Made by a program: the position numbers and the translations under genes. From CAZKUN01 sp964555935 (GTDB taxonomy: Bacteria; Armatimonadota; Zipacnadia; Zipacnadales; VGFC01), in the NCBI GenBank assembly GCA_964555935.1, contig CAZKUN010000004.1, forward strand, positions 34,990 to 98,989: 64,000 nt of DNA, written 5' to 3'. The notes below the pieces were generated by a model. The model saw only the letters and a list, made by a program, of their open reading frames with translations. It was not told the DNA's origin and searched no databases. Below, one piece after another: positions 51,076 to 60,796 of this stretch. Numbering within the stretch: the stretch's first letter is position 1; each line of letters begins with the position of its first letter.

Positions 51076-52152
51076 TTATTCCCGTAGGTCGAGGTGCCTC
51101 AGGAGCGCCTCGATGTCGACGCGCCCCCATTTGCCGGCGGGGACGGCCCACATAGGCTGGTAGGCAATGCCCCTCTGACACGCAAGGCGGGCATAGCAGT
51201 CGTTGACGAAATCAGGGGAAAAAATCTCCACCAGCCGGGCTCCCGTGCGGCACCAGACAAGGTTGGCAAGTCCGGCGCCGTGAGTGGCCACGATCAAGCG
51301 GGCCGCGGCAAGGCGTTCCATCTGGCTTCGCAGGTCGTCTCGCTCAAGGCAAGCCACCTCGAAGCCTTTCTCTGCGAGGGCTATCTCGACCTCGTGTTCG
51401 TTCTCGGGCGAGCGCGAGCCCACTGCCCGGCGCGAGACATACAGGAGTTCGGGCCCTTCGACAGATTGGCCGAGTTCCGGCGGCAGGAGTGATTGGCGGA
51501 GCGATTCGATATCGTGGCTGTGGACGCAACCGGAGCAAGCTTCAGCGGCTGCGAACGCGTAGTCGGGGATTTGAACAAGGCCGTCATCCAGGCGCTCGAT
51601 GCGTCCGCTGAGCCGTCCCGTCTGCTTGAGGGTATCGATCACGTCAAACACGAAACTAGGAGCCTGGTTGCTGACGAGCACGGTCGCTGATGGATAGACG
51701 TGTAGGCAGGCGATGAGCCTGGGGAGTTCCTCCAGCAAGAAGTGATAGTATCCCGCGGCTGGGACGCACGTGCAGACCCCATCGGTGCTCTCGCCGCGCG
51801 CCGACCCCATGGCTGGGTAGGGCCTGGCCGAAAGCCACCGGAGGAGCGATCCGTACGATTCCTGATACGCGCTTTCGTCGGAGATGCATGCCCCGGTCCG
51901 GATGTCGACCATGACGTTGCGCAAGCGGTAGACGTGACGCGCCGCGAAGGACCATTCCCTGCGGAATGCCGGCGGCAGCCCATCGTCCAGGGCAAAAGAC
52001 TCGACGTCCGCATGCCGCGACAGGTGGATCTCGGCGACGTGTTCGTCCTGGTCAATGCTGAGTAGCTTTTCTGGGATGGAGGGGACGAGTCCGGCTGGGG
52101 GGGGGGACGCCAAGGCGTTTCCCCGCGAGCGCTGAGAATGCGGCGCGCGCAA
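51076..52152 (-). CDS. Glycosyltransferase family 61-like protein (DUF563)
   Basis: 358 aa. The C-terminal half contains ARLIVATHGAGLANLVWCRTGARLVEIF, the HGAGL motif that defines the DUF563/GT61 group (plant xylosyl- and eukaryotic EOGT-type transferases and bacterial relatives). Upstream, VCTCVPAAGYYHFLLEELPRLIACL has the H-F-L-E-x-L-P segment that also recurs in this family. It would transfer a pentose or hexosamine to a glycan. The N-terminal 50 residues have no family similarity, and the start is uncertain. No membrane segment is seen. Confidence 0.82.
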   Translation of the reverse strand: MRAPHSQRSRGNALASPPPAGLVPSIPEKLLSIDQDEHVAEIHLSRHADVESFALDDGLPPAFRREWSFAARHVYRLRNVMVDIRTGACISDESAYQESYGSLLRWLSARPYPAMGSARGESTDGVCTCVPAAGYYHFLLEELPRLIACLHVYPSATVLVSNQAPSFVFDVIDTLKQTGRLSGRIERLDDGLVQIPDYAFAAAEACSGCVHSHDIESLRQSLLPPELGQSVEGPELLYVSRRAVGSRSPENEHEVEIALAEKGFEVACLERDDLRSQMERLAAARLIVATHGAGLANLVWCRTGARLVEIFSPDFVNDCYARLACQRGIAYQPMWAVPAGKWGRVDIEALLRHLDLRE

Positions 52153-52202
52153 GTCGGTATCGGAGTCTGTTGAACATTGCTAGCTCCCCGCCCGATCAGG
52201 AC

Positions 52203-53441
52203 TTACTCCGGTGACGCAGATCCCGCGGCAGCGCGCTCCAGCACATCGTAAAAGTCCGTGGCCGCCGTCTCCAGCGTGAACTTGTCGCACAGGACCTGGC
52301 GGGCATTGTGGCCCAGCTTCTCCGTTAGGGCCGCGTCGTCCGCAAGCCGCGTGGCGGCGTCCGCGAATTCCTCTGCCTGCCCGTTCCGGACATGAAGCCC
52401 GCATTCTGCTTCCGTCAGTACCCGAGCGATCTCAGAGCGCGGACCGGATATGCCCAGAATCGCGCGACCGGCGGCCAGAGATGTGTAGAATTTCCCGGGC
52501 ACGCACAGGCCCTCGATTCCTGGCGCGAGGCTCACCAGCAGCGCGTCGGCGGAGGCGAGAGCGGACGGGAAATCCTCAGCCGGAACGAACGGCATCATCC
52601 TCACATTAGCGAGTTGCTCATCGGCAACGCGCTGTTCGAGGGTTTCGCGCTGGGCGCCATCGCCCACCAACACGAACGTGATGTCGGGTCGCTCATCCTT
52701 GAGTAGCTTCGCCGCCCTGAGAACGGTCTCAAAGTCCTGGTAATGGCCGATGTTCCCCGAATAGAAGATCAGAAATCCGCTCAGGTCATTCTTCTCTCTG
52801 TAGGGCGTAGACTTGGGGAGCATCGGGATCTCGTCCGGGTCCGCCCACATCGGCACGACATCGAGAGCGTCCTCGGAGACCCCGTATTCGCTGGCAACAT
52901 GCTCGGCCATGCACCGTCCCAGCACGATTACTCCTGCCGCTGACTGAAGCCATTTTGTCTGACACCGGCGGGCGATTCGAGCGGGGCGGCCATCCTGGGA
53001 GAGGTGCCCAAGAGCGACCGCTGTGTCGGGGTAGAGGTCATGGATGAGATAGACGTATGGCACGCCCGTCAGGGCGCGAGCGCATCGTCCTGCCAGGGGC
53101 GCCGGCGGGGGGTTTGTTCCCACCAAGATCACATCATACCGCCGTCGGGTGCACGCCGATGCCAGCGCGCGACACGAGAACAGCACGCCGGCGGCCACTC
53201 GCTGCAGCGTGGACGGGCGATTCGACGGCGGGACCGACAGCCTCGTTACGCGAGCGCCTTCCCACTCCTCAAGCGCCGGCAGTTTCGGCCCTTCGGCGCG
53301 GTAGTAGTTGCGACTGGCGATCACGTCGATCTCTGCGTCGTCGTGTTGGCGCTTCATCTCCCGGACCAGCTCGGGCATCTTCGACGGCGTTCCGCCCGGT
53401 CCGCCAGGCTCGAAATACTCGGCGACAAGACAGATGCGCAT
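52203..53441 (-). CDS. Glycosyltransferase family 4, WbuB-like
   Basis: 412 aa, start at 53441 preceded by AGGAG. MRICLVAEYFEPGGPGGTPSKM is the typical beginning of WbuB-type transferases (GG-rich loop, often for N-acetyl-L-fucosamine), and the C-terminal half has FLIFYSGNIGHYQDFETVLRA, FVLVGDGAQRETLEQ, VRMMPFVPAEDFPSALASADALLVSLAPGIEGLCVPGKFY. It is co-directional with the family 61 and family 2 transferases, with short gaps. The exact donor is unproven. Confidence 0.86.
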   Translation of the reverse strand: MRICLVAEYFEPGGPGGTPSKMPELVREMKRQHDDAEIDVIASRNYYRAEGPKLPALEEWEGARVTRLSVPPSNRPSTLQRVAAGVLFSCRALASACTRRRYDVILVGTNPPPAPLAGRCARALTGVPYVYLIHDLYPDTAVALGHLSQDGRPARIARRCQTKWLQSAAGVIVLGRCMAEHVASEYGVSEDALDVVPMWADPDEIPMLPKSTPYREKNDLSGFLIFYSGNIGHYQDFETVLRAAKLLKDERPDITFVLVGDGAQRETLEQRVADEQLANVRMMPFVPAEDFPSALASADALLVSLAPGIEGLCVPGKFYTSLAAGRAILGISGPRSEIARVLTEAECGLHVRNGQAEEFADAATRLADDAALTEKLGHNARQVLCDKFTLETAATDFYDVLERAAAGSASPE

Positions 53442-53479
53442 GTAATGGGGCTCCTGAGGCTTTCGTGAGATGGCGTCCG

Positions 53480-54349
53480 TCAGACCGTTGGATCGTCGGC
53501 GTCCGCGGACGCCGACTCCACCGATGCTGCGCGGATCCGAAGAGCAACTTGCAGGAAATATATCATCTTGGCGACGCTATACGCCAAACCGGCGCGACCA
53601 TCGAGGAACCCCAGCTTCAGGATGTAGCTGTAGGCGAAATAGCAGGGCCCCATGGCGTACGAACCCATCACGCGGTACTTTATCCTCTGTCGGAGCGTCA
53701 GCTCGGCCCAGTCGTCGCTGTCCCGAAGCGCCTGATACCGCGCCGCTTCCCATGCGGCGTACTCATCATGCCGCTCAACGTACTGCCCGATGCTCCTCAC
53801 ATCACGATGAATCAGCGAGGCGTTGATTGCGTCCACAGAGCCGTCAACGACCACATGCTCGTGGACTTCCATGTCCAGCTTGCTCCACCCGTCCTCGGCG
53901 ATATGCTCGTACTCGCCGTGTCCCGACCGCACCAAGGCCAGCTTGCGCATGCGGTCGCCGTGTCGGAGCGGCACGCCGAGGAAGTAGTCGTCGTATGTCA
54001 GCCAGTAGCCGTCGCGCGCCTCGGCGCCTAGCCGATCCGCTAACTCGTCGCAGAACGCCTCGGTGACCAGTTCGTCCGCGTCTAGCAGAAGCACCCATTC
54101 CGTGTCGATGTCGAGCGTCCTGAGCGCCCAATTGCGTTTCTTTGGGAATTGCCCGTCCCACTCGAAGTCGAGGACTTCGGCCCCATGCTCCCGGGCAATC
54201 TCCGGGGTCCGGTCGGCGCTACGGGAGTCAACCACGACCACCCGCGCGAATCGCCCGAGTCTGCTCAGACACGCTCCGATGCCACCCTCCTCGTTCTTCG
54301 CGGGGACGATGACCGTGACGGGCAACTGCGTGTCGGGCAGGTCTGGCAT
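53480..54349 (-). CDS. Glycosyltransferase family 2, WaaE/KdtX-like
   Basis: 289 aa from the ATG at 54349, chosen for the GGAGGAA ribosome site 7-8 bases upstream; the longer frame to 54433 is less likely. VTVIVPAKNEEGGIGACLSRL, VVVVDSRSADRTPEI and RNWALRTLDIDTEWVLLLDADE (split DxD) are the family 2 core, and the FPKKRNWAL segment is characteristic of the WaaE/KdtX type that adds a sugar to lipopolysaccharide core or other glycans. VMGSYAMGPCYFAYSYILKLGFLDG near the end is a hydrophobic patch typical of these enzymes. Confidence 0.88.
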   Translation of the reverse strand: MPDLPDTQLPVTVIVPAKNEEGGIGACLSRLGRFARVVVVDSRSADRTPEIAREHGAEVLDFEWDGQFPKKRNWALRTLDIDTEWVLLLDADELVTEAFCDELADRLGAEARDGYWLTYDDYFLGVPLRHGDRMRKLALVRSGHGEYEHIAEDGWSKLDMEVHEHVVVDGSVDAINASLIHRDVRSIGQYVERHDEYAAWEAARYQALRDSDDWAELTLRQRIKYRVMGSYAMGPCYFAYSYILKLGFLDGRAGLAYSVAKMIYFLQVALRIRAASVESASADADDPTV

Positions 54350-54478
54350 GGGGCGGTTCCTCCGAGCATGACCGCAGTGCGACGGTGTGTCCGTCCAGCG
54401 CGGAATTGCTCGCGTCTGCACGTTCTCAGGCATGCCGTTTCGCTGGATATAGGTCCCATTCCTCGGGAGGCATGGGAC

Positions 54479-56035
54479 CTAGTCCTCGCTACGCTGTTCA
54501 GGGCGTTCTTGCGATCGAGAACTGCTGTGATGTGAGCGCACTTGCTCCAGGTTGCTGCGCTTCATGATCAGGTCAATGATCGAGCGCACTTCCTTCGTCC
54601 ACCCACGCCACAGCATGGACAGCAGGATGATGTAACCGGCGCTCCCAGTGATCGACCCGATGATCAGGCGGCTCCAGTGGGGAAGCGTCGCGCGGGCGAT
54701 CAGCACTTCGCGAGTAAGCGCCGCCACGCCACCGGCTCCGAGGGCGGCGATGAATTGCGGGACGAACTTGCGCCACACATCCCACACCCGCATGTCGACC
54801 GTCGAGTACGAGTACCAGGCCGCGGGCCACGCCAGCAGGATGGTCACGCTCGCGTACGCCACAGCGACGCCCAGCGCGCCCCATCTCGCCCCGATGAGCA
54901 CGGCGATCGACTGCAGCGGGACCATCACCAGCCCCCACCGCAATTGCCGGCCTGGGTTGCCGGTAGCCATGAATAGCCAGCCGGTGGAGTTGCCCAGCGG
55001 CTGGACGCAGCCCGCCAGCGCCAGGATGCCGAAAATGGGAATTGCGGGAATCCACTTCTCGCCATAGGCTGTCAGGATCAGTTCCTCGCGAAGCGCCGCC
55101 ATCATGGTCACGGCCGGGAACGTAATGGCCACCACAGCCTGCATCACGCGAGTGTACGCGGCTCGCAGGCGCGGGAGGTCGTTCTGAAGGCGCGACAGGG
55201 CGGCCAGCATGACGCTGGCCAGGGGAGCGTTGATGGCTGAGATGGGGTACAGCAACAGCTGATACGCCCGCGAGTAGTACCCCAGCCCCTCGCTCCCGAT
55301 CGTGCGCCCCAAAACGATCTTATCGAAGTTGCGACCGAGGTGATTGAAGGCGCCGACTCCCACTACATTCGCGCCGAACTTGAGCAGGTCTCCGACGTCC
55401 GAGCCACGCCGAAATCGACCGGGCCACCAGGGCAGCGCAATCCAGAATCCTGCCGTCACGAGTACCTGATACCCCAGTGACTGAACGACCAGCGCCCACA
55501 GCCCCCATCCAGCGTAGGCCGCTACAATGGCAGCGATGTTGCTCGCGATCCGTCCACCGAATTCTATCACCGAGATGGCGCGGAAGCGCAGATTCCGAGC
55601 AAGCAGCGCTCGTGGTTGCACGCTCAAGCCCACCACCGCGAAGTTCAGTGCCAGCACGGGTGCCAAGGTGGTTAACTCAGCGCGCTTGTAGAACCACACC
55701 ATCGCCGGCGCGAGCGCCACCGTAATGATGGTGAAGAGCACTCCGAGGCCCGCGTTGATCCAGAACAGCATGTTTGATTGGTCGCGCGTGAGGTCCTTGC
55801 GTTGGATCGCGGCCGCGCTCAGCCCCAGGGAGGACACTGTGTCCAGCAACCCCGTGACCGTCAGCACCATCGCAATGAGCCCGAAATCCGAGGGGTCGAG
55901 CAGGCGCGCCAAGAAGGCCATCGCGATGAGAGAGATGACCTGAACACCCAGCCGGCTCGATATGGTCCAGGCGGTGCTGGATACCGTGGATCCGGCGAGC
56001 GATCTGGGTGGAGGCGTCTGGTCATTATCCTTCAT
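54479..56035 (-). CDS. Polysaccharide flippase, Wzx/PST family (first copy)
   Basis: 518 aa from the ATG at 56035; the longer frame to 56080 begins with low-complexity sequence. About fourteen hydrophobic segments are arranged as in MOP-superfamily flippases, and STAWTISSRLGVQVISLIAMAFLARLLDPSDFG is the N-terminal signature of the PST family. It would move lipid-linked repeat units to the outer leaflet before polymerisation. The C-terminus has a short charged tail (RSNLEQVRSHHSSSRSQERPE). Its neighbours are a family 2 transferase and a second flippase, so two flippase types may serve different substrates. Confidence 0.88.
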   Translation of the reverse strand: MKDNDQTPPPRSLAGSTVSSTAWTISSRLGVQVISLIAMAFLARLLDPSDFGLIAMVLTVTGLLDTVSSLGLSAAAIQRKDLTRDQSNMLFWINAGLGVLFTIITVALAPAMVWFYKRAELTTLAPVLALNFAVVGLSVQPRALLARNLRFRAISVIEFGGRIASNIAAIVAAYAGWGLWALVVQSLGYQVLVTAGFWIALPWWPGRFRRGSDVGDLLKFGANVVGVGAFNHLGRNFDKIVLGRTIGSEGLGYYSRAYQLLLYPISAINAPLASVMLAALSRLQNDLPRLRAAYTRVMQAVVAITFPAVTMMAALREELILTAYGEKWIPAIPIFGILALAGCVQPLGNSTGWLFMATGNPGRQLRWGLVMVPLQSIAVLIGARWGALGVAVAYASVTILLAWPAAWYSYSTVDMRVWDVWRKFVPQFIAALGAGGVAALTREVLIARATLPHWSRLIIGSITGSAGYIILLSMLWRGWTKEVRSIIDLIMKRSNLEQVRSHHSSSRSQERPEQRSED

Positions 56036-56217
56036 AGGTGCACGTGAGGGCTTGGGATTGTCAGGGCCCTCCGGGTGCATTGGATCTGCTCAGTACCCGT
56101 GTGGGCGTCTGATATTACTGGCGAGTTGTCTCCCCAGCGCCAGGGAGCCTAGCAAGCGGGTCCACGACCGCGCTACCGATGTCGGACGCGGCCCCCGTGA
56201 TGAAGCAGTCAGCCGCA

Positions 56218-57591
56218 TCAGGGCGCCTCGGGCGTATCAGTCCCAACGGACCCGCGGCCCGCGTACCGGTGCATCAGATACACCGTATAGCCCAGTGACG
56301 CCACCACCTGCACGCCGTAGGCGATTGCATGGCAGGCAGCCAGGCCAACGGCTCCGCGGTCGATCAGGAAGTAGGCGCTGGTCATGAAGGTGCAGGCCCA
56401 CATGAAACTCATCGCGGCGCCGCCCCACATTCGTCCCATGCTGGCGATGGCTGAGTTCGCCACCCCCACGCCCGTGTAGAAGACGGTTGACAGGCAGATC
56501 AACACGAGCACGTAGGCGCCATCACCGAAGCCCTCGCCGTAGAGACTCATGATGCCCCGGGAGGCAAGGGAGATGGGTATGCAGATCGCCGTGACGACGG
56601 CCATCACGATGCCTAGGTTGCCCCAGAAGAGCCTCCGGTACCGGCGGACATCTCCGTCTCCATGGAGGTTGGCCAGCATGGGGAGAGCGACGCGTCCCAG
56701 GACGCCTGGGACAAAAAGCAACAGCGTGCGCCATTGATAGGCGGCGTAGAAGACGCCCATTTCCGCGTCGCCTCCAGTCCGCCGGAAGAGCGTCGTGTTG
56801 CCGAGCCAGACAACCGGAGTCACGAACGATGTGGTGATGAACGCCGGCAGCGCGAATGTGCTGAGCACGCGCCGCTCTTGCCAAGCATCCAGGTATGAGA
56901 TTCGGATCCCAGCCGCCGCGCACTCTTTCCTCATCAGGTAGTGGCTGATCGACACGCCCACCATGCTGCTCGCCACCATGGCGACAACCGCGCCCTGCAA
57001 GCCGAACAGCGAGACCCCAACCACCGTGATGGGCACGTTCAGGCACGCGCGGACGGCGTTGGCGATGGCGAGGGAGCGAAATGCCTCCAGGCCTCCGAGC
57101 GCGCCGATCTGCACGCCATTGACCATGTTGAACACGAGTAGCGGCGCCACCAGGCGCAACTCGACCGCGAGCCCCTCGGCTTTCAGGAACGTCTCGTCCA
57201 CCCACGGGGCCGCCGCCAACAGCGCCAACATGATGGCGACGCTCGAGCCGGCCGTAACCAGCATCGACAGACCCAGGATGCGGCCTGCTCGATCCGGATC
57301 GTTGTCTCGCAGCTCTGCTGCGTGGCGGATCGCCGTCAGGCCCAGGCCCAGTCCTCCGAGGATGCTGGTTAGCTCAACCGTACTCCTAATGATCCCGAAG
57401 TGGCCGAGGGTGCTGTCGCCGAGAATCCGAGCCGTAACCACCGCAACGGCAAATCCGAAGATCTGGGCGGCAACCGTGCTGGTGGCGCTCCAGAACGCAC
57501 CCCTGGCCATCCGCCCGCGGATGGAGCCGCCAGGCAGCAGGACCGTTCGGATGTGCTCCGACTTCGATCGAATTAGATCGACGATGCTCAT
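56218..57591 (-). CDS. Polysaccharide flippase, Wzx-like (second copy)
   Basis: 457 aa from the ATG at 57591; an ATG at 57630 is also possible. About twelve hydrophobic segments with the N-terminal SATSTVAAQIFGFAVAVVTARILGDSTLGHFGIIRSTVELTSI again match the polysaccharide flippase fold. It is shorter and less similar to the first copy, so it is not a recent duplication. It starts downstream of the methyltransferase gene and is followed by the first flippase. Confidence 0.83.
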   Translation of the reverse strand: MSIVDLIRSKSEHIRTVLLPGGSIRGRMARGAFWSATSTVAAQIFGFAVAVVTARILGDSTLGHFGIIRSTVELTSILGGLGLGLTAIRHAAELRDNDPDRAGRILGLSMLVTAGSSVAIMLALLAAAPWVDETFLKAEGLAVELRLVAPLLVFNMVNGVQIGALGGLEAFRSLAIANAVRACLNVPITVVGVSLFGLQGAVVAMVASSMVGVSISHYLMRKECAAAGIRISYLDAWQERRVLSTFALPAFITTSFVTPVVWLGNTTLFRRTGGDAEMGVFYAAYQWRTLLLFVPGVLGRVALPMLANLHGDGDVRRYRRLFWGNLGIVMAVVTAICIPISLASRGIMSLYGEGFGDGAYVLVLICLSTVFYTGVGVANSAIASMGRMWGGAAMSFMWACTFMTSAYFLIDRGAVGLAACHAIAYGVQVVASLGYTVYLMHRYAGRGSVGTDTPEAP

Positions 57592-57748
57592 GCTGTCAGA
57601 CCACTTTTGGGGAATCGATTCACTCGGCATGCGGCCAACGCGTGGATGCCGTGTAATGGCACGCCCAGTATGACATCCACCACAAGGAGCGCAACCGGCC
57701 CGATCACCGGTGGAGGCACGCCACGCATCCCCGCTGGGGACAGGTCCG

Positions 57749-58366
57749 CTACGTCTTCCGTGCGATAAGGAGGGACCCCACGAGGCGCACCGGCTCGATC
57801 GCTTTCGTTTCCAGATACTCCCCGGCGGCGCGAGTTACCCCGCATGGTTTGAGAAAGTCGTGCAGGCAGATAACCGCGCCCGGCGTCGAATGGCTCAGCA
57901 CCGCCTCCAGGTCACTCTTCACCATCTCGTACGAGTGATCGCCGTCGATGAAGGCCATGTCAAGGCAGACCCCTTCTGCCTCGAGTTTGGCTCCGAGACC
58001 AGACGAGTCCATCTCCCACACCTCGACGTCTTCGCGGAATCGCGAAATGTTGGCGTCGAAATCCTCTCGTCTCTTCTCGCTCGCGCCTCCCGCGACGCCT
58101 GTCTCGAAGGTGTCCACGACTATATGGCGGATGCTCTGGCCTTGTGCTCCGGCCTCCACGTAGAATGTAGACTTCCCTAGGTAGACGCCGATCTCCAGGA
58201 TCGTGCTCCCGCTCCGCACTCGAGAAGCCATCGTGAGGAGGGCCAGGAGTTCGTCGTCACCCATCAGTCCCTTGATCTTGTGGCCCGCCAGCAGCGAGGG
58301 CCTTCTGATGCTTGCGCCAAGGGTCTTCAGCGCTCCCGTCACTCTACGCGCGCCTCGGATCGCCAT
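57749..58366 (-). CDS. SAM-dependent methyltransferase, Methyltransf_24 type
   Basis: 205 aa from the ATG at 58366, preceded by GGAGG; the longer frame to 58597 has no family similarity in its extra part. Motifs are STILEIGVYLGKSTFYVEAGA (motif I), IVVDTFETG, and LDMAFIDGDHSYEMVKSDLEAV, the IDGDH..Y motif of the CmcI-like group that often acts on sugars or antibiotics. C-terminal VICLHDFLKPCGVTRAAGEYL completes the fold. It is the first gene of the large minus-strand Wzy-type operon and likely methylates a sugar of the repeat. Confidence 0.83.
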   Translation of the reverse strand: MAIRGARRVTGALKTLGASIRRPSLLAGHKIKGLMGDDELLALLTMASRVRSGSTILEIGVYLGKSTFYVEAGAQGQSIRHIVVDTFETGVAGGASEKRREDFDANISRFREDVEVWEMDSSGLGAKLEAEGVCLDMAFIDGDHSYEMVKSDLEAVLSHSTPGAVICLHDFLKPCGVTRAAGEYLETKAIEPVRLVGSLLIARKT

Positions 58367-58841
58367 TCGGTTAGCACCCTCCGGAGCATCTGAGCAGTAA
58401 TGCGTGTGGGCCGCCGCATGAAAGCCGATCGGTGGTCTCCAGAGCCCGAGTGACACGTACCCCAGTCGGGCCGTCAGACAGGGATTAGGCCCGTATCTGG
58501 CCCTGATTCCCCGTATTGGACGGGGGACCCGGATCGTTGGTTGAACGGTCGGCCGTTGGTCGCGCTGATTCGGCAGTTGCGCTCCCGAGACCTGCATGTC
58601 TCCGCTGCGGGGCCCGGAAACCGAATGCGTTGCCGCCAGCTGAGCGCGCCTGGCATGCCGCGCCTGGGACGGTTATACTGTGCGGGCGGCGCTGAGTGTC
58701 CCAGGCGGGATGCCCGGCCGAGAGACCTCCGGATGGACGGCGGGCAACGAGGGTGGCGGGGGCGAGATGGCGAAGGCGTCACCACGCGATGAACTGATCA
58801 AGAGACGGCGTCCTCTTGGTCCGAGCAAATGGGAGGCAGCG

Positions 58842-60518
58842 ATGGTCTCACGTGTATCCGTGCGGGGCATTCTGTGTGGGGTGGCATTGCTATTGGGGAG
58901 CGTCTTGGGCGCGCAAGTCAGGAGTGGCACGCCCGGCGATCTGACCGATGGGGCGGAGCCTCAGTACCTGATCCAACCCGGGGACGTCCTGGACATTCGC
59001 GTGGATGTTGGCAGGCCGGATTTCCACGCGCCCTTCGATCTCATGGTGGGGCCTGATGGTGCCTTCGCATACCCCGAGGTGGGGGAGGTGCGCGCCCAAG
59101 GTCGGACGCGCCATGAGATTGCTGGGGAGATCGCGGACGCTATGAAGCGTCTGTACCGCAACGTTGAGGTCATCGTCAACATCCAGCAGTACCATCCGCG
59201 CCAGATTTACGTGCTCGGAGAAGTGGTCAAGCCGGGCCCGGTGCCCGTGGTGGGGGAGGGGCTGCCGATTGCCGAGGCGCTGGCTCGAGTGGGCGGGCGC
59301 ACCGACAAGGCGAGTGACGCCATCCTCTACCGGGGCGATGAGGAGCCTCGCACACTGGCGATGGCCGGGGATGTCGGGTTGGCCGACGGCGAAATTCTCG
59401 AGCCTGGCGACACATTGTTCGTCGGAGAACGACAGCCGCTGATCGTCGTGGGGGAGGTCGCAAGGCCTGGTCCCGTCTCGCTTAGGCGCGATGCGCGCCT
59501 CACGCACGCGTTGGCTGCGGCGGGAGGGGTAGGGCCGGACGCCGACTCCCGGAACGCAGCGTTGATCGACTACGAAAACAACATGACGGTCGTTGACCTC
59601 GACGCGATCCTCCAGACACCCAATGGCGAGCTGGATCTCCCCATCGCGGGCTATCACACGCTCGTGGTGCCACCCAGACAGGCCATCGCGGTCATCGGGG
59701 AGGTCAAGAGCCCAGGCCTTCGCACGGTCGCGCATGGGATGCGACTGACAGATGTCATTTCACAAGCCGGTGGGCTAACCGATAACGCATCGCTTACGAT
59801 CTCAGCAGTGGATAGCACGGGGCAGACTCTGGACCTGGACCTTGGCGCGGCGCTCAATCAACCCGGAGGCGAGGCCGACGTGCCGGCCCATGATCTCCGC
59901 ACCGTCGTCGTGCCTGAGGAGCGCCGCGAGATCATCGTGGTGGGCGAGGTCAGTAGCCCGGGCGTCGTGCGCCCCGCGGCGCTGCCCGTGACCCTCACGA
60001 TGGCCCTCGCGTTGGCTGAGGGCGTCACCGCGGATGCCGAGGTGAGCGCCATACTCGTCTCGCGGCCTGACGGGACGCGGGAGTTCGTCGATGCGACAGC
60101 CTTGCTGCGCCCGTCGTTGGCGACGGCGGGAGCGGTCGCGACGGACCCCCTTCTGGAGACCGGGACAGTGATCAGCGTGCCGTTACGGCGGGCGCAGGTG
60201 GCCGTGCTTGGCGCAGTGCGGAATCCGGGAACATTTACGTTCGAGGCCGGCGATGCAGTGATCGATGCTGTGGCGTTGGCCGGAGGCTACAAGGAAGCGC
60301 GCCTGGCGAGGGTCGGCCTGCTCAGGCGACAGGGCGACAGCGTGGAGGTCTTTGAGGTGAATCTGCGCGCCGGCCTGCGCGGTGGGGGAGAGGCGCTGAC
60401 CACCCCCCTCCAAGACCGCGACGTCGTGGTGGTGCCCAGAGGGAACAAGATCGACTGGTCAAAGATCGCGACTCTCGTCTTCGGAGTGTCCACGGTCTTG
60501 CAGAACTTCGGTAACTAG
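58842..60518 (+). CDS. Second polysaccharide export protein with five SLBB repeats (Wza-like)
   Basis: 558 aa from the ATG at 58842, which has GGGAGGC at the right distance and begins a signal peptide (VRGILCGVALLLGSVLGAQ); the longer frame from 58680 is rejected. YLIQPGDVLDIRVDVGRPDF is the poly-export domain. The SLBB-type repeats begin VLGEVVKPGPVPV, VVGEVARPGPVSL, VIGEVKSPGLRTV, VVGEVSSPGVVRP and VLGAVRNPGTFTF. It is clearly related to the first copy (8119-9759) and of similar length. The nearest genes are flippases upstream and the porin downstream. It probably exports the second polymer. Confidence 0.9.
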   Translation: MVSRVSVRGILCGVALLLGSVLGAQVRSGTPGDLTDGAEPQYLIQPGDVLDIRVDVGRPDFHAPFDLMVGPDGAFAYPEVGEVRAQGRTRHEIAGEIADAMKRLYRNVEVIVNIQQYHPRQIYVLGEVVKPGPVPVVGEGLPIAEALARVGGRTDKASDAILYRGDEEPRTLAMAGDVGLADGEILEPGDTLFVGERQPLIVVGEVARPGPVSLRRDARLTHALAAAGGVGPDADSRNAALIDYENNMTVVDLDAILQTPNGELDLPIAGYHTLVVPPRQAIAVIGEVKSPGLRTVAHGMRLTDVISQAGGLTDNASLTISAVDSTGQTLDLDLGAALNQPGGEADVPAHDLRTVVVPEERREIIVVGEVSSPGVVRPAALPVTLTMALALAEGVTADAEVSAILVSRPDGTREFVDATALLRPSLATAGAVATDPLLETGTVISVPLRRAQVAVLGAVRNPGTFTFEAGDAVIDAVALAGGYKEARLARVGLLRRQGDSVEVFEVNLRAGLRGGGEALTTPLQDRDVVVVPRGNKIDWSKIATLVFGVSTVLQNFGN

Positions 60519-60618
60519 GTCGCGCCGATCATTTCGACCGTCGTCATGGGTGTCGAGGCACTCGAGGCCAGGGGCATTGGTGTCTTCGCTCCGGTGCGGC
60601 GGAATGTGCGATGTAGTG
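60519..60618. other. Untranslated stretch before the porin promoter
   Basis: About 100 bases follow the Wza-like stop before the -35 element of the porin gene. No terminator hairpin with a T-tract could be found, so read-through from the exporter gene into the porin gene is possible. Confidence 0.4.
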
Positions 60619-60648
60619 TTGACACCATTGAGTGATCACAAGTAAAAT
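60619..60648 (+). promoter_or_regulatory. Strong sigma-70-like promoter for the SLH porin gene
   Basis: TTGACA (60619-60624) is followed after 18 bases by TAAAAT (60643-60648), five of six matches to the -10. The surrounding sequence is A/T-rich for this window. The expected start near 60655 leaves a leader of about 140 bases before the porin. This is the best promoter seen in the window and suggests high expression of the surface protein. Confidence 0.75.
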
Positions 60649-60796
60649 CTACACTGGCATTAAAGATTTCCATTGTGGTCGTGCCTCGATGGCGCGGCGC
60701 CCACGCTATGCGTGGTGTTCAGCTATACGACTCCAGCAAGCCCGTGTACCGTACTTGGGCAATCGCAGCATTACATCACAGTAGGAGGCGTGACCC

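Noticed and set aside
58651..58679. TGGCAT-17-TATACT before the second Wza-like gene
   Set aside because: The -35 matches too poorly, and the start lies more than 150 bases further on.
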